Counted from the first letter of the stretch, positions 1 through 12,691 are shown. The stretch is 64,000 nucleotides of DNA from Candolleomyces eurysporus (GCA_027579435.1 JANBPK010000748.1:1-64000); one strand, 5' to 3'. Program-made: numbers and translations. Notes: generated by a model from the sequence alone, not told the origin.

Positions 1-274
1 ATACTATAAACTAGAACCCGGAGAGTGAGGCATTTGCGCCGCCGTCAACTGAATTCAGCACCGTCCGAGTGTACAACGGCGGTCGTTGTCGAATCGGGTA
101 AGCTGGGTGACCCTGCACTGCTACGTCTACAATTTCGTTCGACTTCAACTCCTCCACCATTTGGCGTTCAACCCAGCTCAGCATGCCAGCTTCCAATTCC
201 AAATTTTCGCGAGTTTCAGCGGGCTCGCAGTCTGAGAAAAACTCGGTACGTTCAAACCACTCTTTTTTGCGATT

Positions 275-2261
275 TTGCCTCTGACTACAACCTCTCATCA
301 GTTGCTCGAGAAGGTCAAAGCAGGCTCAGCGATGCACGTTAGCAAGCTGAAGTTTCTTGTTGACCGCACCAGAGACACGGACCTCGAAGTCTGTTCCGCC
401 ATAATGGCATATTTAGACTCCGGGCGTATACCGTATCCTGATCGAAGGCTTGACCGTCAATCCGCAGTGTTGAACTGCGACGCTGCCAGCGATGCCCTAC
501 ATATCATAGCCTTCGTATTCCAGCATCGCCAAAAACTCAATTTACCTGAACACCTCAAGCTGCCGCCGCCCCATCTTCCCTTATTTCTCCAGTATCAACC
601 TCACATATTCCAATGGATTACGTTCTTCCACAGCCAAACAAACTGCCAGTGTGAATACCACCATGCTGTTTCCAGCGTCCTCATCTCAACATTGCTCAAA
701 AGTAACGACACGCTACGGGATACGATCCTGACCTCGCGCATGTGCGTAGAGACCATTCTATCAATCTGGATGTTGCAGGATGTTTTCTACGAGGGATTGC
801 GCACGGAAAGCACAGTCAACGGACCCCGTTCCACTTCTTGCCTCCTTGAGGCTGTCTTTAACCATGAGGACGGCAGGGCCGTTCTCGACGACATCTTGAC
901 GTCTTCGCCTCGGAAAGCCACCCAGTTCGCTAAATCCATAATATCCCGGGTTTCCCACCTCGCCACTGGGAATGCAGGCGAGCTGACGAGAGCGAAGCCC
1001 GCGTTCAAACTGCTCTACCTATCCGATCTCATGAGAATTTGCGCCTTTCTCGTCAAACTTCAAGTTGGACGCCGGACGCTCCTCCATTCATGCGATTTGA
1101 TCTCCGCCACCGCATCTACTCTCCTTCATCTCACCAACCACCTCTCATGGAACAAAAAGGAAGAGAAAAATCCCTGGTGTACTGCCGCTCAATCCTTGAG
1201 TGCACTTTGTTCATTCTGTTTCGTTTTCGAGCCGGGGTCCCCGACACCTCTGCATCGAACCTCGACCGCTCTTGAACAAGGTGCTCTCCAAGTCACTTGG
1301 AGATGCTTTCACAACCTACCCATCCACCAGGAAGAGTACAATATCGTACTGGGAATATTCGGTCACTTCATCACAGCATGCGCAATCCACCTCCCGACGG
1401 TGCGGTCCTTCCTCTCAGCCAAAGAGAGTGCGAATGCATTGGACGTTTTATCGGCCAATTCCCTGATGAAACGATGCCCAATCCTCACAATACTTATTGA
1501 GGACGTAGAAACTTGCATCACCCCGCTTTTAGATCTCAGTATGGCCAGAGTTCAGAGTCAAAGCTGCGATAACATTGATGTGCGTGTCTGAAATACTTGT
1601 CCATCTCATACTGACTTCATCACAGCACGACACCTGTTCCCAGGACACTTCCCTGGCCGACTTCAATAAACTCAAAAAATGCTCCAAATGCCACTCTGTC
1701 TTCTACTGCTCCGAGCAATGCCAGAAGCACGATTGGGCGAATTATCATCGCCAAGAATGTGAGCTCGAAACCAAAACATACCGTCACTGGAAGGAGTTGG
1801 ACGGCGGGCTTTCTTCTCGGGGGCGACTGCAGGCACATGCGTTTATCGAGCTTTCAGCCAGGGTTCGGCTCGATTTCGTCCGAAGAGTTGTCGGTCGGTT
1901 AAACCGATTGGACGGCTCCCCGATCTTTATCATCGATCGAGCACACATATATCCTGCGTTGACCGTCGTCGCTGCCAACCATTACTTGAAGACTAGGGAA
2001 TATTGCCAAGAGTGCGCCCCTCCCCACCACCAAGAACGGATTCGTGCCTATCTCTCGAGGCAGCGCGAGAAACGGACGTGGTACTTCGAGCTGAGAATTG
2101 GATACGGAACGCAGTGGATCCTCCACACCTTCGCCAGGGTTTGGGAGGACAATAATTATACCCTCCATGTTTGCGGCTCCGTCTTTTGGAGGTGCAATCG
2201 CATTTGTTCCCCAACTCCGAAGCCATCTTTGGATAAGCTTCAATCGGAAGTGCCTCAGTAA
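275..2261 (+). CDS. MYND zinc-finger protein, 2 exons
   Basis: Two exons, 275-1579 and 1626-2261, join in phase across a 46-nt GT..AG intron to give about 646 aa. The N-terminal 435 residues are mostly helical and not assigned to a named domain. A C-terminal MYND finger occupies about residues 439-476, with CSKC, FYCSEQC and a final HRQEC. MYND domains bind proline-rich peptides and act as protein-interaction modules; large MYND families of unknown role are usual in Agaricomycetes. The first metal-ligand pair is incomplete: after Cys439 the expected CxxC partner is missing, so one zinc site may be weak. The ATG at 275 is the first in-frame start; a short further 5' exon cannot be excluded. 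The partner and process are unknown. Confidence 0.8.
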
Positions 2262-2555
2262 TCTTCATGCCTTGTTCTGTGTCAGTGCTAGTATATCTTG
2301 AGATTTTGATTGCACATATATTGATTGCTAAAGAGTACTTCACATCCGGGGTCGTCTTTAAATCGCTCTATTATACACGTTATGTCTTGTAGCCTCACCA
2401 TCATTTATTTTTTGTTTAAGTTGTTCCAATAATATGATTTTGATCCATCACACATTCGGTTTCGGAGGAGAAAGCGATCGATTGGCGACTGGAGAGAGTA
2501 TAATTACAATGTACAATGTTACAATGTCCAAGATCAATGTCCAAGGTATGTTCGT

Positions 2556-3569
2556 TCACGGATCGAGTAATGGCTGGCCTTGCGCGACCCCCGTTGGGTA
2601 TTCCCCGCCGTTATCCAAAGCCTCTTGAAGAAGTTCTACTTGCCTGCGTTCTTTGGAGAGAGCAAGCCAGAAGTTCATCGCGCGGCGATGTTCTTTGTTG
2701 GCCCTTTCCTCCGCTTCTTGCAGATTCTTCGCCATATCGGTGCTTTCAAGATCATCAATTCGCTTCTGCAACTCAGCCTTTTCTTCTTTCCGCTCCAGGT
2801 TAACCTGCTCTGCGCGTTCCTCGGCTTGTCTCAACTTCTCCACCAATTCAGCTGGCTCAGCCTCTCTCGTCGCCTTCAACTCTTCCTGTAGCTTAGCCCT
2901 TTCTTTCTTCCATGAAAGATTGGCCTGCTCCGCTCGTTCCTCTGCCTGTCTCAGCTTCTCCTCCAGATCAAATCGCTCAGCCTTGTCTACCCTCTCTTCC
3001 AACAATCTCAGCTCGTCATACAGCCCAGCCCGTTCTTCCTGCCATGCCCTTTTAGCCAGCTCCCCACGCTCTGCCCGCTCCTCCATCCTTCTCATCTCGT
3101 TTATCGAGTGATTTCTCTCCGCAAGGGCATCGTGGAGTCGAGCGTGGTATCCGTCCGCCATTCTCCACAATTCCAGAGTGTTTCGCCTTAACTTTTTGAC
3201 CCTCTTCTCCAACCTCGTCTCCTTCTGCTCCAGGGTTCGAAGCCGTAAGTCGATCTGAAGATCTGGCCTTTGCGCAATTTGAGGATCTTCTGCAGGATCG
3301 GCCTTAACAACAGCCGCAATGCTCCGCGTAAGCTCTCTCTTCCTGCATCTTTCGGCCCTGGCAGAAGGTGCCGGTTGAAGATTTTCTTGACGACATACTG
3401 TCAGTGAGTACCTAAACTTAATTCGAGGAATAGATCTCTTACCATCAAATGGGACAAGGGCAGGGCGCTGCTGAATCGTTGGAGCAGCTGATTGACCATA
3501 GGGGCGTCCTTGTCGTGAATGTGCTTCGGACCTCTCGATCGACACTCGGGGGATTGCTGCTTTCGGCAT
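2556..3569 (-). CDS. Coiled-coil protein of unknown function
   Basis: The frame opens upstream at 3680, but the second Met (3569, MPKAAIP) is the better start because the upstream residues are low in content. A 45-nt intron with a GTAAGA donor (3442) and a CTGACAG acceptor (3398) keeps the frame, giving about 322 aa. From about residue 100 the protein is a long, highly charged coiled coil with a repeated LRQAEERAEQ-type segment (three copies), suggesting internal duplication. No catalytic motif, membrane segment or known domain is visible. It is convergent with the MYND gene, with under 300 bp between the stops. The role is probably structural or scaffolding, by inference only. Confidence 0.65.
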   Translation of the reverse strand: MPKAAIPRVSIERSEAHSRQGRPYGQSAAPTIQQRPALVPFDGKRSIPRIKFRYSLTVCRQENLQPAPSARAERCRKRELTRSIAAVVKADPAEDPQIAQRPDLQIDLRLRTLEQKETRLEKRVKKLRRNTLELWRMADGYHARLHDALAERNHSINEMRRMEERAERGELAKRAWQEERAGLYDELRLLEERVDKAERFDLEEKLRQAEERAEQANLSWKKERAKLQEELKATREAEPAELVEKLRQAEERAEQVNLERKEEKAELQKRIDDLESTDMAKNLQEAEERANKEHRRAMNFWLALSKERRQVELLQEALDNGGEYPTGVAQGQPLLDP

Positions 3570-4430
3570 AGTGAAGCTGAGACAGACACGTTGGAGCTGA
3601 GTTGTAATTGAGATGCTGAATTGGAGCTGTGAAGGAGGAATGGATTGTGTTAGGCTTCCACGGCCTTTCTTCGAGTTCAATGATCACCTTTTATGGGGTC
3701 GTTGTGCTATTCTCTAATTGAAACGTCTCTACGGCGGCAGTGCTCATCATCATGTTATATTTATTTGAAATAGGCGACGCTTGAAGACGCGATGAGTTTC
3801 AATCAGTGCCATTCCTCCAACTGGAATGCGATGCCGGCCCCCAATTGAGGACCTCAAACCTGTCTCCGGACCGATTCGAAATGAATGCAAGTTGATCCGT
3901 TGGTGGCTGTGTCGGTTCAACCCCAGCCTACACGTTGCCAAAGACGGTTCAACGTTCGTATCCTCTTGGTTGAATATCACGCTGATTTCGCTTCAGTCAA
4001 ACCTTCGGCGTGTGTCTCTCTGCTCTACACTTGATTGTCTCAACAAGCTGTAGGTCAAGCTTGAATTCAACGTCCCATTCGGTAAGTCTGGACGCATATT
4101 TTGGACTTGACGGTTTCAAACGCAAAGTCTGCATTGCTTCTCATATAGATGCAAGGCATTGCAAAGTGAAACATCTGAAGCCTGAACCTCTGAACCTGGA
4201 ATATTCAACGGAATCGTTGAACTTATTAATTCAAATACGATCTTTTGGTGGCAATGACCACGCAGCACAAGAGCAGAGCCACTCCTTCGATCACCAACTC
4301 GAGGCTGTCCACACTGTTCCCGCTCTTGCCATCATGTTTCCCTGTCGGACACCGCCCTGCCTGAACGGCGCGTTATATAACTTGTATTCGCCTGTTCTCC
4401 AGCCACCAGCGTTGCCCCGATTTCCCTCCA
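3570..4430. other. Upstream flank of the transposase; repeated TTCAACG-like motifs
   Basis: No convincing gene. From about 3910 to 4225 the core TTCAAC/GTTGAA recurs in both orientations (near 3914, 3949, 4063, 4205 and 4217, with looser forms near 3989 and 4115). Such subterminal arrays are common in large cut-and-paste elements as transposase-binding sites, so this may be the left end of the element. A terminal inverted repeat or target-site duplication could not be found by eye. Confidence 0.35.
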
Positions 4431-7400
4431 ATGTCTTCCCACCAGTGCTTGGACTGTGGTCGTAATTTCTCCTCTAGGGAGTTCCTCGCCAGTCACAAGA
4501 GCTCGTACTGCAATCTTACAACTCTCGGGATTTCGAGGACTCAGCAAATCTCGGAACTATTTCGAGAGCAACGAAAGCGACTGAAGCTGTCGCCAAGCCA
4601 GTACCTTCCGATTGAGGTACTTTGTTCGCAATCAAATCTTCCCCACAAGGTACTGTTGCTTCCCTCACTTGCTGATATGTTCGCTTATTGTAAATGTACT
4701 GTTAGACTCCCTCCGAGCCCAAACTCTCAACGCACGAATGTCCGGCTCCAACTCCACCCTCTCCTGAGCCTGATGCCCAGGAGGGATCAGAAGATTTTGT
4801 ACCGTCAGAAGCTGTCTCTTCTCCGCCCTCACTGGAACCACCGACCACCACCGGCTCAGAACTGCAAGCGAATTCACCTCTTGAGTCCGACCTACCGCTT
4901 TCCCTTCGCCGAGGAAGGCGAGCCAAAGGTGCATATCGAGTTCGAGATCAGCACCCAGAAGCGTATGCGGCTAACGTATCGTTTCGAGACCCCCGACTTA
5001 TTGGTGCGCTTTCCCTCCTTCTCGTGATCATGAATGGACTGTTGCTAACGTTTGACTTACGATAGGCACACTTGCTGCTCGAAACGCTTTCCGGACTTCC
5101 ATCCCAAAGCCGAAGTTGCAGGAAGGACCTCCCAATACGTTTGGCCTCTTCAGGCGTTACTACAGTGCTTCATTCCCGACTCATGACCCAGAAGCCACCA
5201 TCACCCTGGAGGATCTTTATGATTCCGTCTCCCACACTGACCCGGAGCCACCAGAATTTTCGAGTCCTTCTCTGGGTCCCTTTCCCAACATGAATAGCTT
5301 CGAGCTCGGCGAATGGTTCATCACTTCTGGCTCCCAATTGTCCCTTTCCGGCCTTCAGAATCTCGTCAAGCTCCTCCAAAAACCGGGCTTCGTCGAGGAC
5401 GTCGCAGGTACTAAATGGCCTAAGGTGCTTGGAGCCCTTGGTGAGGAAGCCGACAGCTCATCGCAAGATGCAGCGGACGACGAATGGGTCGACGACGACG
5501 GTTGGAAAACAACGCCCGTTTCCATTACGGTTCCGATTGGGAAGCGCGTTGAAACTTGCACAGTCGGGTCTCTTTATCATCGCAACATCGTATCAATCAT
5601 TCGAGAAAAGATTACGAACTCCCCGGATATGCAATACTTTCACTATGACCCTTTTGAAGTGCTATGGCAACCCGACCCTACTGTTCCCCCAATGCGGGTT
5701 CATTCTGAGCTCTACAACTCAGATGCCTTTTTGAAGGCCCACCGCGAACTTCAGGACTCGCCTCCACGCCCTGACTGTAATCGTCCCCGAGTTGTCGCCA
5801 GCCTCATGTTCTGGTCCGATGAAACCCATTTAACAAATTTCAGCAACGCAAAATTGTGGCCTTGTTACATGTTTTTTGGGAATGAGTCGAAGTATCGTCG
5901 CGCGAAGCCATCGATGAACCTCTGTCATCACGTCGCATATTTTGAAAAGGTACGTGTTGATCAGTCTCGTTCGATATCCCTCTGCTAATGACCTCGTATC
6001 CTGTTGTGCTCATTCCAGCCGTCCGACGAATTCAAAGAATTCGTCACGTCTAAGTTCGGGGGAAGGTTACCTCCAAAATCCTTTCTCGCGCATTGCAAGA
6101 TGGAGATGTTTCATGCGCAATGGGAAGTTCTTCTTGATGACGAGCTATTAGATGCTATCAAGAATGGGATCGTCCTCATGTGCCAGGATGGCATCGAGCG
6201 GCGCTTTTACATCCGCATCTTCACATATTCAGCCGACTACCCAGAGAAGTATGTTTATGCACTGTTTTCAGAACCTGCTCTGGAGTACTTACAACCTTTC
6301 CCTAGGGTCCTCATTGCAACGATCAGAGGCCTTGGAGACTGCCCGTGTCCCCGCTGCTTGGTGTCAAAGGACAATCTCGACCAGCTCGGAACAGAGGCCG
6401 ATTTTCAAACACGAGAAGGCCAGGCGAGACGAGACGACAACGCGAGACGCGAACTGGTACAATCGGCTCTTTCCAAAATATTTCATGAAGGGATTTCCCT
6501 CTCCGGAAAGGCTGTAGATGACCTCCTCAAGCCTCAATCGCTTCAACCGGTAATGGTATGTCAAGCTTCGAGCTGTGGATAGGAACGAAACACGTGACCA
6601 ATACCTTCATATAGAGCGCATTTACCAAACGATTGAAATCCGCAAATTTTGATATATTTTCGGCGCTGACAGTGGATTTACTGCATGAGTTTGAATTAGG
6701 CGTCTGGAAAGCTCTCTTCATACATCTTATCCGGATCCTCGAGGCCTCCCAAAAGCACGAGATCCTTGTCCACAAGCTCGACAAACGGTAGGTCTGCTCT
6801 CCATTGCATCTGGTGGATCCAGCTAACACAATATATCCTCATAGATACCGGCTTGTACCAACTTTCGGCAAAACTATTCGTCGCTTTTCCCAGAATGCCT
6901 CTGAAATGAAGAGGAAAGCCGCTCGAGACTTCGAGGACTTGCTACAGGTATGGCATAGCATCTTTGCATCATTAAGCTCCAGATATAACCTCTGCTCAGT
7001 GTGCGATCCCTGTGTTCGATGGGTTGCTTCCGAACCAGAAACATGGCCAAGCCGTCCTCTCCATATTATCCGTGTGCGCACGGTGGCATGCACTCGCGAA
7101 ACTTCGGATGCACACAGATGTTACTCTCCAGTTGTTAGAACACACCACTATCGAACTTGGAACCGAATTCCGAACATTCGTCAGCACCGTTTGCAATGAA
7201 ATTCAGACCAAGGAGTTAGCGATTGAGGTTGCAGCGCGGGAGCGCAGGGAGCGGAACAGGCTGGAAAAGGAGGCAAAGGCGGCTATGAAAGAGAAGAAAA
7301 GACGCGAAAAAGAACTCTCGGGTGCCCAGTCTCAGGATGCAATGCCACCGTCATCTACGCAGACCGAGGATTCAGCACCACCACCTGCCCAATCTCAGGA

Positions 7401-9097
7401 CGCATTGCCACCATCATCTACGCAAATCGAGGATTCAGCACCATTATCTGCGCAAGCTAAGGATGCTACCCCACAGTCCGGTGCATCAGACCATGCTCAA
7501 GATGGCTCAGGAACATCAACGCTGGCCGATGGAACTCGTACTATCAAAGCAACACCTCTCAAGCGGAGCTCCAAGTCGAAGGCCAAAGTATTCAGAGCGA
7601 AGTTCGTCACTCTGAACATTCAAACCCCCAAGTTCCATTTCCTCGGAGATTACGTGCCCATGATTCGAACCTTCGGAACAAGCGATTCGTTCTCAACAGA
7701 AGCTGTACGTGCATCACAGTCATCTGCCTCTACAAGTGTTGATCCCTTTTCTATAGGGAGAGTTCATCCACCGTTACCCCAAACGTTGGTATCAACGTAC
7801 GTCCAAACGGAACATCCGCAAAGAGATCACCCGACAAGAGAGGAAGGTTGCTCGAATAAGAGCGATGCGACAGAAGATCAACGAGGCCAAGAAGAAAAGA
7901 GCACGCGATATCGAGGAGCAAAAAGTGGCGGCGAAGAATGCTGATATTCATCATTATATCGGAATTAGCCAAAACTGCCCGGTATCGCTGATCAATCTGT
8001 CCCGAACATATCCGGACGATACGCCAGGCCTTGACCCTCTCGGAAAGGTGAGTTCGGGCTCTAAACCATGACACAGGACGCTAATCGATCACCAGAGCTT
8101 TATGAAAGGTCTGCGGGAGCATTTGCTTCCCAGACTTGAACTCGCCCTGTTCGACAGGGCCAGAGCTACAAGGGACGAGGAGTCGGGGCCTCTGAAGCAA
8201 CAAAAATCATTGGACTCATCCCATATTGTTTTCAAGGATTATCGGATTTTTTCGCACAAGATATTGCGGGTGAAGTACACCACCTACGACGTCCGGCGCG
8301 ATGAAGATGTAATCCACGTTGATTCCGATGTCTGCAACATCATGATCCACAATCCCGCACATCATGATAACTCGGATGCACATCCATATCTCTATGGACG
8401 AGTCCTAGGCATTTTCCATGCCCACGTGTCCTATGGGGGGGAGTTCGCCGTCGGTGCTTGGGATTTGCACCCCTTTCGGCTGGAGTTCCTCTGGATACGA
8501 TGGTACAATTTCCAAAACCCAGAACCCGGGTTCACATCGCCTCTCGATCGTCTAAGTTTCCCTCCCGTAACCTCCCCAAATTCGACGTCCTTTATCAACC
8601 CCGATACCGTTTTACGAGCTGCACATCTCATCCCTCGATTTCATTTGGGCCGGGTGCACGAGGGTGGCAACGGTCTATCAGAAATGGCTGGAGATGGGTT
8701 GGATTGGAGAGAATACTATGTGAATCGGTAAGACAATGCTGGAACTATTACAACCATATCCCACTAATACTAATCCCCAAACAGGTTTGCCGATCGGGAC
8801 ATGTTTATGCGCTACCAGACTGGCATGGCAGTGGGACACCTGCCCCAGCGTATTTCGAAACCTTCCGTCTCCTGTGCCATCAATCGCCCAGAAGCACCTT
8901 CCACCGATGTTCCTCTTAATGTGAGCTCCGATTCTACCGCCAGCGACCGGGCCGAGGGAGAAGAAAACGGCGCGGAGGATGGTGGTGGTGACGACGACGA
9001 CGACGACGACGATCAGGGGAGAATGACTGAGGGAGAAATGGACAACGAGGAAGAAATCGAGCCTAACGAGTTGGATATTGTCATGTACGGATACTAG
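4431..9097 (+). CDS. Plavaka/KDZ-like DNA transposase, 11 exons, apparently intact
   Basis: Eleven exons join without a stop or phase error into about 1365 aa: 4431-4649, 4706-5003, 5066-5949, 6019-6248, 6306-6555, 6615-6787, 6845-6947, 7000-7704, 7757-8047, 8096-8727 and 8785-9097. The N-terminus has a Cys2-His-Cys-type finger (residues 6-27). Hallmarks of the fungal Plavaka transposase family (RNase H fold) follow: SDETHLT with candidate catalytic Asp424, a CPCPRC zinc knuckle, DLLHEFELG with Asp648 and Glu652, and KFHFLGDYV. A GEFIHRYPKRWYQRT block starts at residue 955, followed by a basic helix and the late block KILRVNYTTYD-like. The tail holds an Asp/Glu-rich stretch. Family assignment rests on recalled motif patterns; Plavaka versus another KDZ relative is less certain than 'transposase'. 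CpG content is normal, unlike an old silenced copy. Confidence 0.85.
7324..7482 (+). repeat. 63-bp tandem repeat inside the transposase gene
   Basis: Two full copies and one partial copy with a period of exactly 63 bp (starts 7324, 7387, 7450) encode a 21-residue unit rich in Gln, Asp, Pro and Ser. It lies in a linker after a charged helix and before the conserved GDYV block, so its length is probably not critical to catalysis. Confidence 0.85.
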
Positions 9098-12000
9098 CCT
9101 ACATCTTGCTTTGTGGAATGACAATGGGCTCTATTTGAACGTATACCCCCGCCGCCTCCAGCAGTAGCCCCTACTTTCTTCGATGATCGCGACTTCTTTC
9201 AATATCTCAGATTCGATCCCATCGTCGCCCTTGGGTTTAGCAACCGTCAGCGGAACGTCATCTAGCCCTCCTCTCAGTCCGCAGCAACGGGCCTCGTCGA
9301 CGGATCGATCGTACGATTTGTCCATTTTGCACCCCACTCCAAGCGTCATGTCGCCGGCATTGCAAAATGTAACAGACGCGTCGTCACTACGAGACGTCCT
9401 TCCTTCGTCCAAGTGGATCACCTTTGTCCCTCAATCGAACAAGCACAATTCCTCCATCACCCACGAAAGTATCATCTGTCCAACCAAGGCATCTTCGGCC
9501 TCTTCTGACCCCGGTGCACTCCCTTCCTGCGTTTGCTGGTTCAGAGAATGATGCTCTAACCCCGGCGAGCTTGGCTCTCAGTCTGTCGCGGCAAGCATGC
9601 TCTTAATAAGGTCCTCGACGAATTGCAGCAGCGTTTCGCCATCCTCTTTGAGCGCCTATATTTCGGAGTCCCTCAGTCTCTCAGGAGAGTTGACAGAGCC
9701 TTAACCCGCTCCGCCAATTGATTCGAGGTCAGAGGTTCCTACAGTGCCGTGGTAATTAACGACGCCTGGTAGTCTTGTTATATTGAAGACCTCAGGCTTG
9801 GAGCAGCCAGAAGCAGCAGACAAGATTCGTCCACTGAGAGACGAACTTCAGAATCTCGATGAGTTCCTACATCGCACTCCCTCGCCTCCCCAGATGTTCT
9901 TCTTGCGGTTCGCCGCGGGTGTGTGTGTGTGTAAGTTTCCAAGGTTTCATGGTGACACTTGAACCCCCTGTCGGTGATCTCGGAATTCTGGACATATATG
10001 AACAAGAGCCAAGCTGATCAAGTCTCTGTTTCTTTCCTCCATCTCCTACCTTATCCAAGCGATGCTCTTCTCCCACTTCCAGGGTACTACATTCAGCTGT
10101 TGATCTCGAGATTTGGTCAGTGGCAATCACGTTCATACGTTTGGTTTTAACGCCTGTCGTTTCTCTTAGGTCGCGATCTCATTCAGTCGCTTACGACGCG
10201 CTCTGGTCCATAACGCGTCCTTTACAGCCTCGCTGTTCATTCGGTATGTGTGTATATCCTTTCGAGTGGAACAGCGCTGATTCATTCGGATCCATTAGGT
10301 CTATGTATACGCATTGTCATTAGCCTCCTTGGCACATCTTGCATTCAACTTCTTCGCTACCTCGTCCATTTCGTGCGTGTTCTCTCCTGCGTCGATTATC
10401 ACTGCTTACCAACACACCTTAGGGTTTCGTTGCGTGTCCTCCCGTGTGTGCTAACGTGTGGGGTAGGTGCTGAGTCAGCTTCCCCAACTCAAAATAAGAT
10501 CCGGACCTTTGCTTACACCCTTGGGCAAACCGGTAAGTACATCCTTCTATGCTGGTGTGGCTGTCGACTATTCGTGTACATACAAATTCACTGTGGGCTG
10601 CGTCTGGTTATTGTTTTGTAGTTCTACTATAATTCCTATTTAATATTCCTCTCTGTTATCGGACTCTTGTCTAACCACAATATAATATTGTTTCCGCTGC
10701 CCATATCGTGTGCCCAACCGACGTAACCCCCATTCTTGAGCAACCTAGGTACCCCGTGGCCATGCGCCACCCCATCATGTTGCGCTCTCATGATTCTGTG
10801 CCAAAGTTGTAGGGAACAAATACCATCCCAACCCACATTGGGCTCAACGGGGAAGGATGGAGTACATTTTGGGTGATATTGCCTCCCTAGATCTGGGTTT
10901 AAGGCTACGGCCTTCCGCCTGCGCCGGCTGACACAGTATATGGCAACGATAGTAGTGAGATATGAAATTCTCATTATGACCCACCAGGCTCGAGTCTTCC
11001 GCCCTGCACCGATCTCTGCTATCTTCAGAACACGACATCCCGCTCACTAGGCCAGAGTCTTCCGCTCTGCATCGACCTCTGCTATCATCAGAACATGATA
11101 CAAGTGTTATTCACCTCACATGGCCATCAGGCATAGCTCCCGCTCTAATGCCAACTGAGAAGTCATAGCCCGAGTTCCGCTCGAGGGGTATGGCGGGACT
11201 GTACCGATCGCTGTAGGTCTGAACACCTTGAACGATCCGAACAACTGCCAAGTCTGTCAGGTCTACCATCACTGACCATCTCCGCCATGCTGGTAGGCCT
11301 GATAGCCATGATGGGCGTTATCTATGTCACAATAGGGAAACTTATCTGGTGGATGTGCGGGGGAGATGATTGCCCAAATGGATCTAGACGTGTGCGCAGC
11401 GCTATGGTGCGACTCTTAAATAAATGGCTGGCGGAACAGAGCATGAAAGATACAAGCAGTCCAGCGCTTTATTGATATATATTCTCCTGGCCAACTCCGA
11501 GTTTTCAGTTTGAATGAGTAGAGCTAGCTCAGGCCAGTTCGGCGTTAGGTCGGACCGTGCATCACAGACGGTGAAATGAAGTTTATCAAATTCAAGCCCC
11601 ACCTCGCCTACAAACTTATTGCTCATCACCAACAATCCGTCAGTCAGTCAGCCTCTCCTTGATACTCTACTTCGTAGTATCGACGTAGTGTAAAGTGGAA
11701 GTCTCAATGTATCGGTGGATTTCATTGTTTCGGCGTAGACAAGCTCTTGCCTTTCTATGCACCGCGCGTGAAGACATCGTCAACGGGATTGATTAAAACA
11801 CCGAAACTAAGAACATTGTACCATGTATCTTAGTCCTGGAACGACTGCGCGGGTTCGCCTCAAGAATTTCACGAATGTACTCGAGCTTCTTTTGCTTCAG
11901 TCGGTGCTTGCAGCCAGCAATTTGGGAGGCGGTCGCAAATGCGGGCGCATTCTCGTCTGAGATCCATCGAAAAGGAGTACTGGAAAGACGAAAATATTCG

Positions 12001-12565
12001 ACTGCCTCCTGAATTGCCGCTCAAGCTTATTGTTGCAAGCCAACATCTCAATACATGTGCTCGATGTGATCTCTGCCAGGCGTACCATCAGTGCCTTCGA
12101 TGGTCTGCGATGACAAACATGATCAGAGCAGATATGGCATTATCTGTTCGCCGTTGTTCTAGTGATGAAGCCTGGGTTTAACGACCACACGAACGCCACT
12201 TGCAAAGATTGCACCTCGGAAGGCCTATTGAACGACAAAGTGTTGAGTATTACTTATCGATGCTCTCATCACTCCAGAATTTCATCATATGTTTTACATA
12301 CTCCGATTTCTTACTCCAGATTTTTAGTATATATAGTCCTTACTGTATCTACTTACAATAAGGCTTCAGTCAAATATGTCCCTTGAATAGTCCTCTCCCG
12401 TCGCTCTCGTCGTCGCCGACACGTCCATCAGTCTCAGCTTTCCATTTTTGTCACAAAGTGTAATCTTTCTAGCGCAATGCATATTGGGTTGGCAAATATA
12501 CAGCAGAAACAGATTCAAACGTAGCATTTTTGCATTCGGACAGCTCTGGAACGCCGCACACAGTT
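9098..12565. other. Gene-poor interval
   Basis: About 3.5 kb without a gene I can support. Open frames are short and lack coherent splice patterns. It holds a Ser/Pro-rich frame at 9183-9551, a short GT-dinucleotide run near 9920, a CT/GT-rich stretch at 10150-10620, and a minus-strand frame at 10636-10974 that I do not recognise. No tRNA, rRNA or retroelement domain was seen. Confidence 0.5.
10992..11102. repeat. Diverged tandem pair, period 63 bp
   Basis: A segment starting gagtcttccg at 10992 recurs at 11055 with a handful of substitutions over about 47 bp (both run through ctctgctatc and tcagaaca). It lies in the gene-poor interval and has no evident function. Confidence 0.7.
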
Positions 12566-12691
12566 GCATCTGGAAGCAGATTAGCGAAATGTGAGAGACG
12601 CTAGAGCACCGAAACGCACCGTGAACTCCATCTCCGTGACGACTTGCTAGAGTTTAGATACTCGATTCCCCGTTAAGCCTTTAGAAGGACC
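12566..12691 (-). pseudogene. Decayed fragment of GCN2 (exon 3 / intron 3)
   Basis: This stretch aligns by eye with 27213-27363 inside the GCN2 gene, in the same orientation about 14.6 kb away. It contains the end of the RWD-coding exon, the following intron and the first bases of the next exon. An internal loss of roughly 30 bp removes part of the exon, and several substitutions are present. Because the intron came along, this is a DNA-level duplication rather than a processed copy. Its coding capacity is destroyed. Confidence 0.8.

Larger units (their letters stand above)
3900..9610 (+). mobile_element. Plavaka-type DNA transposon, ends not resolved
   Basis: Inferred around the transposase gene. 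The left side is drawn at the TTCAAC motif array and the right side about 500 bp past the stop, where a weak open frame (9183-9551, Ser/Pro-rich, unassigned) lies. Neither terminal inverted repeats nor target-site duplications were recognised, so the limits are approximate and could be wrong by a kilobase or more. Confidence 0.4.

Noticed and set aside
2653..3111. 152-codon plus-strand frame, Ser-rich
   Set aside because: Antisense shadow of the coiled-coil gene; its Ser/Ala bias follows from the Glu/Arg-rich opposite strand.
9183..9551. Second transposon gene downstream of the transposase
   Set aside because: Ser/Pro-rich frame without domain or conserved motif; could be chance.
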